From contig CADEDU010000156.1 of assembly GCA_902826155.1 (NCBI GenBank), forward strand, positions 1-7,779: a stretch of DNA of 7,779 nt. The letters are read 5' to 3'. Shown one piece after another: positions 1 to 5,114 of this stretch (positions are counted from its first letter, which is position 1; each line of letters opens with the position of its first letter). The translations under genes were made by a program, and so were the position numbers. The DNA comes from an uncultured beta proteobacterium (GTDB lineage: Bacteria > Pseudomonadota > Gammaproteobacteria > Burkholderiales > SG8-39). The notes beneath the pieces were generated by a model. The model did not search any database and was not told the origin of the DNA. It worked only from the letters and a program-made list of their open reading frames with translations.

Positions 1-879
1 ATCGATCAGCCGCACACCCGCGGACTCCACCGCGCGGCACGCCTGCGCGAAGCATTGCGCCACACCCGGTTCGCACAGCGCTTCGATCCACCGCCGAGGC
101 ACGCCGGCAGTGCGCAGCCCGTGCGGCTCGTTCAAGCTCGGCAGTAGCGGCTGCCACGGCTCGGTGCGACAGGCATCGTCGTGCGGATCCGGTCCGGCCA
201 TCGCATCGAGCATCGCGACCGCGTCGAATACCGTGTCGGCGATCGGCCCGACGTGGTCGAGCGACCAGGTCACCGGGATCACGCCACGCCGACTCACCCG
301 GCCGAAGCGCGGCTTGAGACCCACCGCGCCGTTGAACGCGGCCGGTCGCCGGATGGAACTGCCGGTGTCGCTGCCGACCGCGCCGACGCACAACCCCGCG
401 CCGACCGCCGCACCGGACCCACCACTGGAACCGCCGGGAATGCGCGTGAGGTCCCACGGATTGCGGCACTGACCAAAGCGTGCGTTGTTGGTGGTGACGC
501 CGATGGCGAACTCATGGGTGTTGTGCTTGCCGACGATGAGCGCGCCGGCCTCACGCAAACGCGCCACCGCGGCGGCATCTTCGTCGGGCACCCAATCCTC
601 GAGCGCCGCCGAACCACCGCTCGTGCGCAGGCCCTTGGTCTGCACGACGTCCTTGATGCCGATCGGCATGCCGTGCATCGGACCGCGGCTTCGGCCCGCA
701 TCGATCTCGCGCTGCAATCGGTCGGCATCGCGCCTGAGCGCATCCGGGTCGGCCCGGGTGATGTGCGCGTTGAGGCGCGGCTCGACCGCATCGATGCGCG
801 CCAGTGTCTCGTCGAGCACCTCGCGAACGCTGGCCTGTCCGGCGCGGAGCGCCGCAGTGAGAGCACGCAGCTTTCGCAT
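1..879 (-). CDS. Amidase-signature family hydrolase (AtzE/GatA-like), C-terminus cut by window edge
   Basis: The first 293 residues of an amidase-signature (AS) enzyme are visible; the family is usually about 450-480 residues, so the C-terminal third lies beyond position 1. AS enzymes hydrolyse carboxamides in the cytoplasm through a Ser-cisSer-Lys triad, and all three residues are present: Lys76 in GIKD, cis-Ser151 in PGGSSGGS and nucleophile Ser175 in GSDTGSSIRRPA. The Ser151-Ser175 spacing of 24 equals that of the well-studied fatty acid amide hydrolase. The usual DTGGS is DTGSS here, a variant I also recall from active family members. The start is ATG at 879: it begins MRKLRALTAALRAGQ, a typical AS N-terminus, and an in-frame TGA at 907-909 blocks any longer start. 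The Shine-Dalgarno signal is weak (GGATCGAG about 14 bases upstream). An AtzG/GatC-like small protein lies directly upstream, favouring AtzE or GatA-like two-subunit amidases. The family call is firm; the substrate is unknown. Confidence 0.9.
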   Translation of the reverse strand, partial: MRKLRALTAALRAGQASVREVLDETLARIDAVEPRLNAHITRADPDALRRDADRLQREIDAGRSRGPMHGMPIGIKDVVQTKGLRTSGGSAALEDWVPDEDAAAVARLREAGALIVGKHNTHEFAIGVTTNNARFGQCRNPWDLTRIPGGSSGGSGAAVGAGLCVGAVGSDTGSSIRRPAAFNGAVGLKPRFGRVSRRGVIPVTWSLDHVGPIADTVFDAVAMLDAMAGPDPHDDACRTEPWQPLLPSLNEPHGLRTAGVPRRWIEALCEPGVAQCFAQACRAVESAGVRLID

Positions 880-950
880 GAGCGGCTGGGGTCTCGATCC
901 GAACGATCAGCCGGGCAGCGGCTTGCCATACCGACCGGCAATCGCTCTGC

Positions 951-1172
951 TCATGGCGCTGAGTCGGTTGAGTCGAGTGCGTCGGGTGAATCGAGCGAGT
1001 CGAGTGGACCAGCCGGCGTGTCGAGCGGCCAGGGCCCCAACGACTCACCGAGCGCCCACATCGGCGCGAGCGTGATCGCCAGCTCGGTGAGCGCCGCCTC
1101 GCTCCGGGCCGGCGTACCGTTCACGCGATCGACTGCGGCGACGTAGGCGCGAATCGCCTCGAGATCACTCAC
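951..1172 (-). CDS. Small AtzG/GatC-like (DUF4089-type) putative amidase partner subunit
   Basis: This 73-residue protein starts at GTG 1172, the only in-frame start after the stop codon of the upstream quinone oxidoreductase, which ends 21 bases before it. Residues 1-50 (MSDLEAIRAYVAAVDRVNGT onward) look like two short helices with the spacing of AtzG-type proteins: an aromatic/Val-Ala helix, a G-x-P turn, an Ala-rich helix, then PL. AtzG is the small subunit that binds the amidase AtzE, much as GatC binds GatA. Position supports the same role here, since an amidase gene follows. Residues 57-71 form five copies of a three-residue Leu/Pro/Thr-Asp-Ser/Ala repeat, in place of the conserved C-terminal tail I would expect. 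The stop codon overlaps an ATG (ATGA) that opens a 15-codon ORF in the amidase frame, closed by TGA at 907-909. The family call rests on pattern, size and context only. The alternative is an unrelated small hypothetical protein. Confidence 0.6.
   Translation of the reverse strand: MSDLEAIRAYVAAVDRVNGTPARSEAALTELAITLAPMWALGESLGPWPLDTPAGPLDSLDSPDALDSTDSAP
960..1004 (-). repeat. 9-bp in-frame tandem repeat, five copies
   Basis: Five contiguous 9-base units on the plus strand read tgagtcggt, tgagtcgag, tgcgtcggg, tgaatcgag and cgagtcgag. Because 9 is a multiple of three, copy-number change would keep the reading frame of the small protein. On the minus strand the units encode LDS, LDS, PDA, LDS and TDS (residues 57-71), giving an acidic, probably disordered tail. 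Confidence 0.8.
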
Positions 1173-1193
1173 GACAGCCGCGTCATCTGTCGA

Positions 1194-2159
1194 TCACGCC
1201 GTCAGTACGATCGGCCCCATCGTCTGGCGGCTCTCGATCGCACGATGTGCCGCCACCGCCTCGGCCAGGGGGTACTGGGTGATGCGCTCGATCTTGAACT
1301 TGCCGGCGCGATACGCCTCGAACGTGGCGCTGGCGCGCGAGAGCAGTTCGTCGCGGGTGGCGATGTACGGCGCCAGGCTCGCGCGGGTGAGAAACAACGA
1401 GTTCGCCCCGAGCCGCGCCAGATCGAACGGCGGTGTCGGTCCGGATGCCGCCCCGTACAACGCGAGCATGCCGCGCGGGCGTACCGAAGCCAGTGAAATC
1501 TCCAGCGTGTCTTTGCCGACCGGATCGAACACCACATCGACGCCCTTGCCGCCGGTGGCCTGTTCCACGCATGCCTTGATCTCGGCCGGGTCGTAGCCGA
1601 CGACGTAGTCGCAGAACGCTTTGGCGTAGGTGCGCTTTTCCGGCGTGCTCACGCAGCCGATGACCTTGGCGCCGAGCGCCCGCCCCCATTGGCACAGGAT
1701 GCCGCCGACGCCGCCGGCCGCGCTGAACGCGAGCATCGTCTTGCCCGGGCCGATGCGCCCGATGTCGAACAGCAGATAGTGCGAGGTCATGCCGCGCATC
1801 ATCAGCGGCATGGCGTGCAGATCGTCGATCTCGGCGGGGATGGGCACCAGCCGATCCGCTGCGATCGTGCGCTTCTCGGCGTACCCGCCGGGATTGCTGG
1901 TGTAGCCGACGCGATCGCCCGGCTTGACCACGGTCACGCCCGCGCCGACCGCCTCGACCACGCCGATCCCTTCGCGCCCCATCACGAACGGCGGCTTGGC
2001 GTTGTAGCCGCCCTTGCGCATCAGCACGTCGGAGAAATTCACGCCCATCACGCTCTGGCGGATCAACGCCTCCCCCGCCTTTGGTGCGCCGGGATCGTAT
2101 TCCCCAACGCGCATGTTCTCGGCGCCACCGAGTGCATCGAGAAAGATTGCCTTGGCCAT
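1194..2159 (-). CDS. Quinone oxidoreductase-like medium-chain dehydrogenase/reductase (zinc-independent)
   Basis: This 321-residue protein matches the length of the QOR branch of the MDR superfamily (E. coli QorA is 327). These cytosolic enzymes use NADPH to reduce quinones or activated double bonds. The N-terminal GroES-like domain carries GVNFSD (39-44), the glycine-rich GREGIGVVEAVGAGV (61-75) and KPGDRVGY (79-86). The Rossmann fold begins with SAAGGVGG at 146-153. The structural-zinc cysteine cluster of alcohol dehydrogenases is absent, which fits the zinc-independent branch. The frame is open back to 2213, but AAAGGGGGA at 2165-2173 sits six bases before ATG 2159 and too close to ATG 2162, so MAKAIFLDALGG is taken as the N-terminus. 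It lies 121 bases after the ThDP-dependent enzyme gene and 21 bases before the small AtzG-like gene, so it is probably co-transcribed with the latter. The true substrate is not evident. Confidence 0.88.
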   Translation of the reverse strand: MAKAIFLDALGGAENMRVGEYDPGAPKAGEALIRQSVMGVNFSDVLMRKGGYNAKPPFVMGREGIGVVEAVGAGVTVVKPGDRVGYTSNPGGYAEKRTIAADRLVPIPAEIDDLHAMPLMMRGMTSHYLLFDIGRIGPGKTMLAFSAAGGVGGILCQWGRALGAKVIGCVSTPEKRTYAKAFCDYVVGYDPAEIKACVEQATGGKGVDVVFDPVGKDTLEISLASVRPRGMLALYGAASGPTPPFDLARLGANSLFLTRASLAPYIATRDELLSRASATFEAYRAGKFKIERITQYPLAEAVAAHRAIESRQTMGPIVLTA

Positions 2160-2164
2160 CATCG

Positions 2165-2173
2165 TCCCCCTTT
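2165..2173 (-). promoter_or_regulatory. Ribosome binding site of the quinone oxidoreductase gene
   Basis: AAAGGGGGA on the minus strand lies six bases (counted from its last G) before ATG 2159. It is only about three bases from ATG 2162 and lies inside the longer ORF that opens at 2213, so it decides for the 2159 start. Confidence 0.6.
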
Positions 2174-2210
2174 GGTCGTTCCGACGTTGTCCGCCCCGCT
2201 CGAGGCGCGT

Positions 2211-2226
2211 CATAGGTGCATAGGTG
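2211..2226. repeat. 8-bp direct duplication
   Basis: The plus-strand word cataggtg occurs twice back to back, next to the larger 17-bp repeat array. It lies in the untranslated stretch upstream of the quinone oxidoreductase gene and may be another slippage product. No function is claimed. Confidence 0.7.
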
Positions 2227-2228
2227 CT

Positions 2229-2292
2229 TGCTACAACTGCGGGGTGCTACGGCTGCGACGTTGCTACGGCTGCGACGTTGCTATAGCTGCGG
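2229..2292. repeat. 17-bp tandem repeat array across the 3' end of the ThDP-enzyme gene
   Basis: On the plus strand, tgctacggctgcgacgt occurs perfectly twice (2245-2261 and 2262-2278). It is flanked by a degenerate copy at 2229-2244 (tgctacaactgcgggg) and a partial copy at 2279-2292 (tgctatagctgcgg). The last copy contains the stop codon and final codons of the ThDP-dependent enzyme (PQL-stop), so the array appears to extend from the coding end into the gap before the quinone oxidoreductase gene. The period is not a multiple of three. Possible roles are a transcript 3'-end element, a protein-binding array, or a neutral slippage product; the sequence does not decide. Confidence 0.85.
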
Positions 2293-4017
2293 AATCTTCA
2301 CGTGCACCAGCGCCGGACGCCCCGCTTTCACCGCGCCGATCGCACGCTGCAGCGCCTGCGGCAACGCCTCCGGGTCGGAGACGCGCTCGCCATGTCCGCC
2401 GACCGACTCCGCCGCCTTGGCGAAGTCGACATCGGGTGAAAGCATCGCCTGGAATTCCTTGGTCGCCTTGGCGTCGCCGTCGCTGTACATGCGCAGCGTC
2501 GCCTCCTTCACCGCCGACCAGCCGGAGTTGTCGAGCACGACCCACAGGTACGGCAGGTTGTATTGCCTGGCCACTGCGAGCGTTGATTGCGGGTTGTTGA
2601 AGTAGAACCCGCCGTCGCCGGTGATCTGCATCACGGTTGATCCAGGTCGACCGAGTTTCGCACCGAGCGCCATGCCGCCCGAGCAGCCCAACCCGCCGCC
2701 CGCAAAGCCCAGATAGGTGCCGGGGCGCGTGCGCGGGATCTGGTTGAGCACCACACCGACGTTGCGCACGGCTTCATTGACGACGATGTCGTCGGGCCCG
2801 AGCAGTTTGGCGATCTCCGCGCAAACGTAGTTGACCGCAACCGCGCCATTGGTGCCTTTCGCCGCAGCCGCCTTGGCGATATCGGCCTTGCGCGTGGCGG
2901 CTTCCTGCGCCATCGCCTGCAAGCGCGCGGCGACTTTCTTGCGGAATGCGTCGTCGGCACGCGCGCGCAACGCATCGATCACCTGCCGCAGGATCAAAGC
3001 GCTGTCGCCCTGCATGCGCAGGTTCGAGGCGAAGCCCCACATCGGAAAGTCTTCCTTGATCACGTCGACGTCGATATGCGCCCAGTACGTCGCGGCGTTC
3101 TCGCGCACCATCTTCGGGATCCACGGCACGTCGACATCGACCAGCAGACCGAGGTCGGCGCGATCGAACGTGTCGCCCACCGCATAGCCGCCGAAGCACG
3201 CCGAGTCGCGTGGGATGTTCATGTGCGTAGGATGGCCTTCATACACGCGCACGCCGGCCAGTTGCGCCAGCTCCTCCATCAGCGCCGGGGTCTTCGCATT
3301 GCGGCCCGCGTACGAGGCGACCATCACCGGGAAGTCCGCACGCAGCAGTCGATCGACGAGTTGATCGACCAGCGTCGGATCAGCCATGCCCGCCCTCACC
3401 GCACCGAAGCGCGCGGCGGGGAAGGAGCGGACGGCCTGCTCGTCCCATTCCTCGGCCAGGGTTTCGCGCGGCAGCATCAGGTACACCGGACCACACGGGT
3501 CGCTGCACGCAACCGAGTGCGCGCGCCGCAGCACCTCCTTGGTGATCACGCCCGATGGCAGCGTCCACTCCCACTTCACGTAGTTGCGCAGGATTCCGCC
3601 CTGATCGCGCGGTTCCTGGATGAAGTGCACATAGTTGTCGCGCGAACCGACGCGTTCGCCGTGCACCGAATGCGGTGCCTTGCCGGCGATCAGGAGCACC
3701 GGCACCCGACCGCGCCGCAGGTTGTGCGCGCCCATCGCGATGTTGCCGGTGCCCGCGTCCACGTGAACCATCACCGCCTGCGCGCGCCCGGTCACGTGCG
3801 TGACCCCGGCGGCCATGTGGATCGCGGTGTTCTCGTGCGGGCACAGGATCGTCTTGGGGAACTTGCGCCCTTCCCGCCCCCAGCGAGCCATCTCTTCGAT
3901 CAGCGGCGCATGATCGGTGCCGAGATTGCAGAACATGTAGTCGACGCCGATGTCGTTCATCCCCTCCAGGAAGAAGTGCGAGGTGGTGCGAACGCTGACG
4001 TGCGGGGACTTGTCCAT
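2281..4017 (-). CDS. Thiamine diphosphate-dependent enzyme of the acetolactate synthase/benzoylformate decarboxylase superfamily
   Basis: This 578-residue protein has the three-domain layout of ThDP enzymes that cleave or join bonds next to a 2-oxo group. The N-terminal PYR domain has the cofactor-activating Glu62 in CPHENTAIHMAAG and the motif HVDAGTGNIAMGA (85-97), resembling the HSAAGTGNAMGA stretch of benzoylformate decarboxylase, with His85 in the position of its active-site His70. Thr34 in NLGTDHAP falls where that enzyme has Ser26. The C-terminal PP domain has GDGGF (467-471) and, 30 residues on, DN (496-497) in LDNSGW, where most relatives have NN; the metal-binding second Asn is kept. 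No counterpart of the second catalytic His of benzoylformate decarboxylase was recognised. The start is ATG 4017, with AGGAG six bases upstream; the frame continues to 4089 without such support. The stop codon lies inside a 17-bp repeat. A decarboxylase or carboligase is likely, but the substrate is unknown; ordinary acetolactate synthase is less likely given the motif. Confidence 0.88.
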   Translation of the reverse strand: MDKSPHVSVRTTSHFFLEGMNDIGVDYMFCNLGTDHAPLIEEMARWGREGRKFPKTILCPHENTAIHMAAGVTHVTGRAQAVMVHVDAGTGNIAMGAHNLRRGRVPVLLIAGKAPHSVHGERVGSRDNYVHFIQEPRDQGGILRNYVKWEWTLPSGVITKEVLRRAHSVACSDPCGPVYLMLPRETLAEEWDEQAVRSFPAARFGAVRAGMADPTLVDQLVDRLLRADFPVMVASYAGRNAKTPALMEELAQLAGVRVYEGHPTHMNIPRDSACFGGYAVGDTFDRADLGLLVDVDVPWIPKMVRENAATYWAHIDVDVIKEDFPMWGFASNLRMQGDSALILRQVIDALRARADDAFRKKVAARLQAMAQEAATRKADIAKAAAAKGTNGAVAVNYVCAEIAKLLGPDDIVVNEAVRNVGVVLNQIPRTRPGTYLGFAGGGLGCSGGMALGAKLGRPGSTVMQITGDGGFYFNNPQSTLAVARQYNLPYLWVVLDNSGWSAVKEATLRMYSDGDAKATKEFQAMLSPDVDFAKAAESVGGHGERVSDPEALPQALQRAIGAVKAGRPALVHVKIPQL

Positions 4018-4023
4018 CACAGG

Positions 4024-4028
4024 CTCCT
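4024..4028 (-). promoter_or_regulatory. Ribosome binding site of the ThDP-enzyme gene
   Basis: AGGAG on the minus strand is followed by a six-base spacer and ATG 4017. It fixes the start 24 codons inside the longest open frame, which opens at 4089. Confidence 0.75.
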
Positions 4029-4079
4029 GAATCGGATCGGCGGCGAGAATCGGGACGACGGTGAAAACCGGCGGCAATT

Positions 4080-4109
4080 GATATAGCACCGGCCGACGCG
4101 CCGCCGCAA
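4080..4109 (-). promoter_or_regulatory. Possible sigma70-type promoter of the ThDP-enzyme gene
   Basis: On the minus strand TTGCGG (4104-4109) is followed after 18 bases by TATATC (4080-4085), preceded by TG-C in the extended -10 position. It would give a leader of roughly 55 bases before ATG 4017. It sits in the only sizeable break between the nuo-linked genes and the downstream cluster, where a promoter is expected. The hexamer matches are partial (3/6 and 4/6), so this is a candidate only. Confidence 0.3.
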
Positions 4110-4130
4110 GCGCAGCGCATGCGCTCGCCC

Positions 4131-4154
4131 GGGCCGCGGGATATCGCCCGGCCC
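4131..4154 (-). terminator. GC-rich inverted repeat after the NUDIX gene, weak terminator candidate
   Basis: GGGCCG and CGGCCC form a six-base stem around a 12-base loop, 13 bases past the NUDIX stop codon. No T-run follows, so intrinsic termination would be inefficient. A perfect palindrome, AGCGCATGCGCT, lies just downstream. Together they mark the boundary between the nuo-linked genes and the next transcript. Confidence 0.2.
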
Positions 4155-4167
4155 TACCGCGACGCGA

Positions 4168-4722
4168 TCAGCCGAACTGGCCCAGCCACAGCAGCGCGAG
4201 CATTGTCTTGGCGTCGCTGATCTTGCCGGTGCGGACCCACTCGATCGCCGTGGGAATCGGCGCGGTGAACACTTCCAGAAACTCGTTGGCATCGAGCCTG
4301 GGGCGTTCCATCTTCAGACCGCGCGCCTCGAACAGCTCGATGCGCTCGGTGGTGTACGCCACCAGCGGATTGAACGTGAACAGGTGGCGCCAATGCTGCG
4401 CCACGTAGCCGGTCTCTTCCAGCAGCTCACGCTTGCCGCAGGTGAGATCGTCTTCGCCCGGATCGATCTTGCCCGCCGGCAACTCGATGAACACGCGTCC
4501 GAACGGATAGCGGAACTGGCGCTCCAGCACGATTTCGCCCGCGTCGGTGATCGCCACCACCGCTACCGCGCCGGGGTGCTCGATGTATTCGCGCACCGAG
4601 GTGTGCCCGTTGGGCAGGCGCGCCATGTCGCGGCGCACGTGCAGCAACTCGCCGTCGAACACCTTCTCGCTCGACACCCGCGATTCGCTGAGATCGCTCC
4701 TTGGGCGCAGCAGATCGTCCAT
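4168..4722 (-). CDS. NUDIX hydrolase, ADP-ribose pyrophosphatase-like
   Basis: This is a complete NUDIX enzyme of 184 residues (186 if the first ATG at 4728 is used). The NUDIX box is intact; numbered from ATG 4728 it has Gly86, Glu92, Arg100, Glu101, Glu104, Glu105 and Gly107 with family spacing. The glutamates bind the metal that drives hydrolysis of nucleoside diphosphates linked to another moiety. ELPAGKID before the box and the QFRYP motif (71-75) are typical of ADP-ribose pyrophosphatases (NudF-like), which split ADP-ribose to AMP and ribose 5-phosphate in the cytosol. Two ATGs compete. ATG 4728 overlaps the stop of the upstream DUF2818 gene as ATGA, but GGAGG at 4730-4734 is only one base away. 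It is seven bases from ATG 4722, so 4722 is preferred. The overlap suggests translational coupling to the nuo-linked upstream gene. The exact substrate is inferred from motifs only. Confidence 0.9.
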   Translation of the reverse strand: MDDLLRPRSDLSESRVSSEKVFDGELLHVRRDMARLPNGHTSVREYIEHPGAVAVVAITDAGEIVLERQFRYPFGRVFIELPAGKIDPGEDDLTCGKRELLEETGYVAQHWRHLFTFNPLVAYTTERIELFEARGLKMERPRLDANEFLEVFTAPIPTAIEWVRTGKISDAKTMLALLWLGQFG

Positions 4723-4724
4723 CG

Positions 4725-5054
4725 TCATACCTCCGATCGGTTGTCTTCACGCGCGCGGCGCCGCCACAGATAGCGATAGACGAAGCCGGGATAGGCGAAC
4801 ACCAGGAACAGGCACAGCGTGATGACGTAGAACTCCCAGTTCTGCGGGTAGACCGAGCCGGCGCGCGCCTCGAGCAGCCGCGCGATCACGCCGACCAGCA
4901 GGTAGAACACGAGCAGTTCCAGCAGCCGCCAGCCGAGCGACTTGTGGCCGTGCCGGCGCGCAAACACGAGGAACAGCCGCTCGGTCAGGAACGGCACATT
5001 CGCCGCGACCAGACCGATGACGATCAGCGCCAGCGTGGCAACCGCGCTATCCAT
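4725..5054 (-). CDS. DUF2818 family small membrane protein linked to complex I genes
   Basis: This 109-residue protein has about three membrane segments, near residues 5-30, 43-62 and 74-95, and an arginine-rich C-terminal end (RYLWRRRARED). The N-terminal AANVPFLTERLF and the C-terminal WEFYVITLCLFLVFAYPGFV match what I recall of DUF2818 proteins, usually encoded right after nuoN in Burkholderiales. The function of the family is not established. Its constant place beside nuoN suggests a role in assembly or stability of NADH:quinone oxidoreductase in the inner membrane, which is inference. The gene begins 58 bases after the nuoN stop and shows no good Shine-Dalgarno before ATG 5054 (the upstream bases read CCCACCTC). 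Its stop overlaps the first ATG of the NUDIX gene. Confidence 0.85.
   Translation of the reverse strand: MDSAVATLALIVIGLVAANVPFLTERLFLVFARRHGHKSLGWRLLELLVFYLLVGVIARLLEARAGSVYPQNWEFYVITLCLFLVFAYPGFVYRYLWRRRAREDNRSEV
4730..4734 (-). promoter_or_regulatory. Ribosome binding site of the NUDIX gene
   Basis: GGAGG lies one base before ATG 4728 and seven bases before ATG 4722. The spacing favours the second ATG as the start. The site is inside the last codons of the DUF2818 gene. Confidence 0.65.
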
Positions 5055-5100
5055 GAGGTGGGCAGCGCACCCGGGCCGGCGCTTGGGAATGTCCGGGCAA

Positions 5101-5114
5101 AGGGGCCTGCCCCT
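5101..5114 (-). terminator. Small hairpin overlapping the nuoN stop codon
   Basis: AGGGG-CAGG-CCCCT forms a five-base stem and four-base loop on the nuoN transcript and is followed by TT then G. The stem begins inside the TAG stop codon. The T-run is too short for a convincing terminator; it may be an attenuator, an RNA-stability element, or chance. It fills part of the 58-base gap before the DUF2818 gene. Confidence 0.2.

Noticed and set aside
294..941. Minus-strand open frames of 215 and 165 codons overlapping the amidase
   Set aside because: They are in other frames than the amidase and are Arg/Ser/Ala-rich without motifs. The true amidase frame runs off the window edge without a stop.
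181..1146. A 321-codon plus-strand open frame opposite the amidase and small subunit
   Set aside because: Its composition (Arg, His, Ala) is typical of a shadow frame, and the opposite strand encodes a clear amidase triad.
2209..2236. Promoter for the quinone oxidoreductase gene (TTGTAG, 16 bases, TATGAC)
   Set aside because: Both hexamers match the consensus poorly and the -35 lies inside the repeat array; not strong enough to list.
2229..2292. CRISPR-like array
   Set aside because: The 17-base units are directly adjacent with no spacers, so this is a simple tandem repeat.
1689..2600. A 303-codon plus-strand open frame running across two minus-strand genes and their gap
   Set aside because: It crosses gene boundaries with no start signal or motif and is low-complexity at its end.
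3076..4086. A 336-codon plus-strand open frame opposite the ThDP enzyme
   Set aside because: It has no recognisable motif and is explained by codon bias of the real gene on the minus strand.
4720..4728. NUDIX start at the first ATG, coupled by ATGA to the DUF2818 stop
   Set aside because: The GGAGG is only one base from this ATG, which is too close. The ATG two codons on has normal seven-base spacing, so it was preferred, although the protein changes by only two residues.
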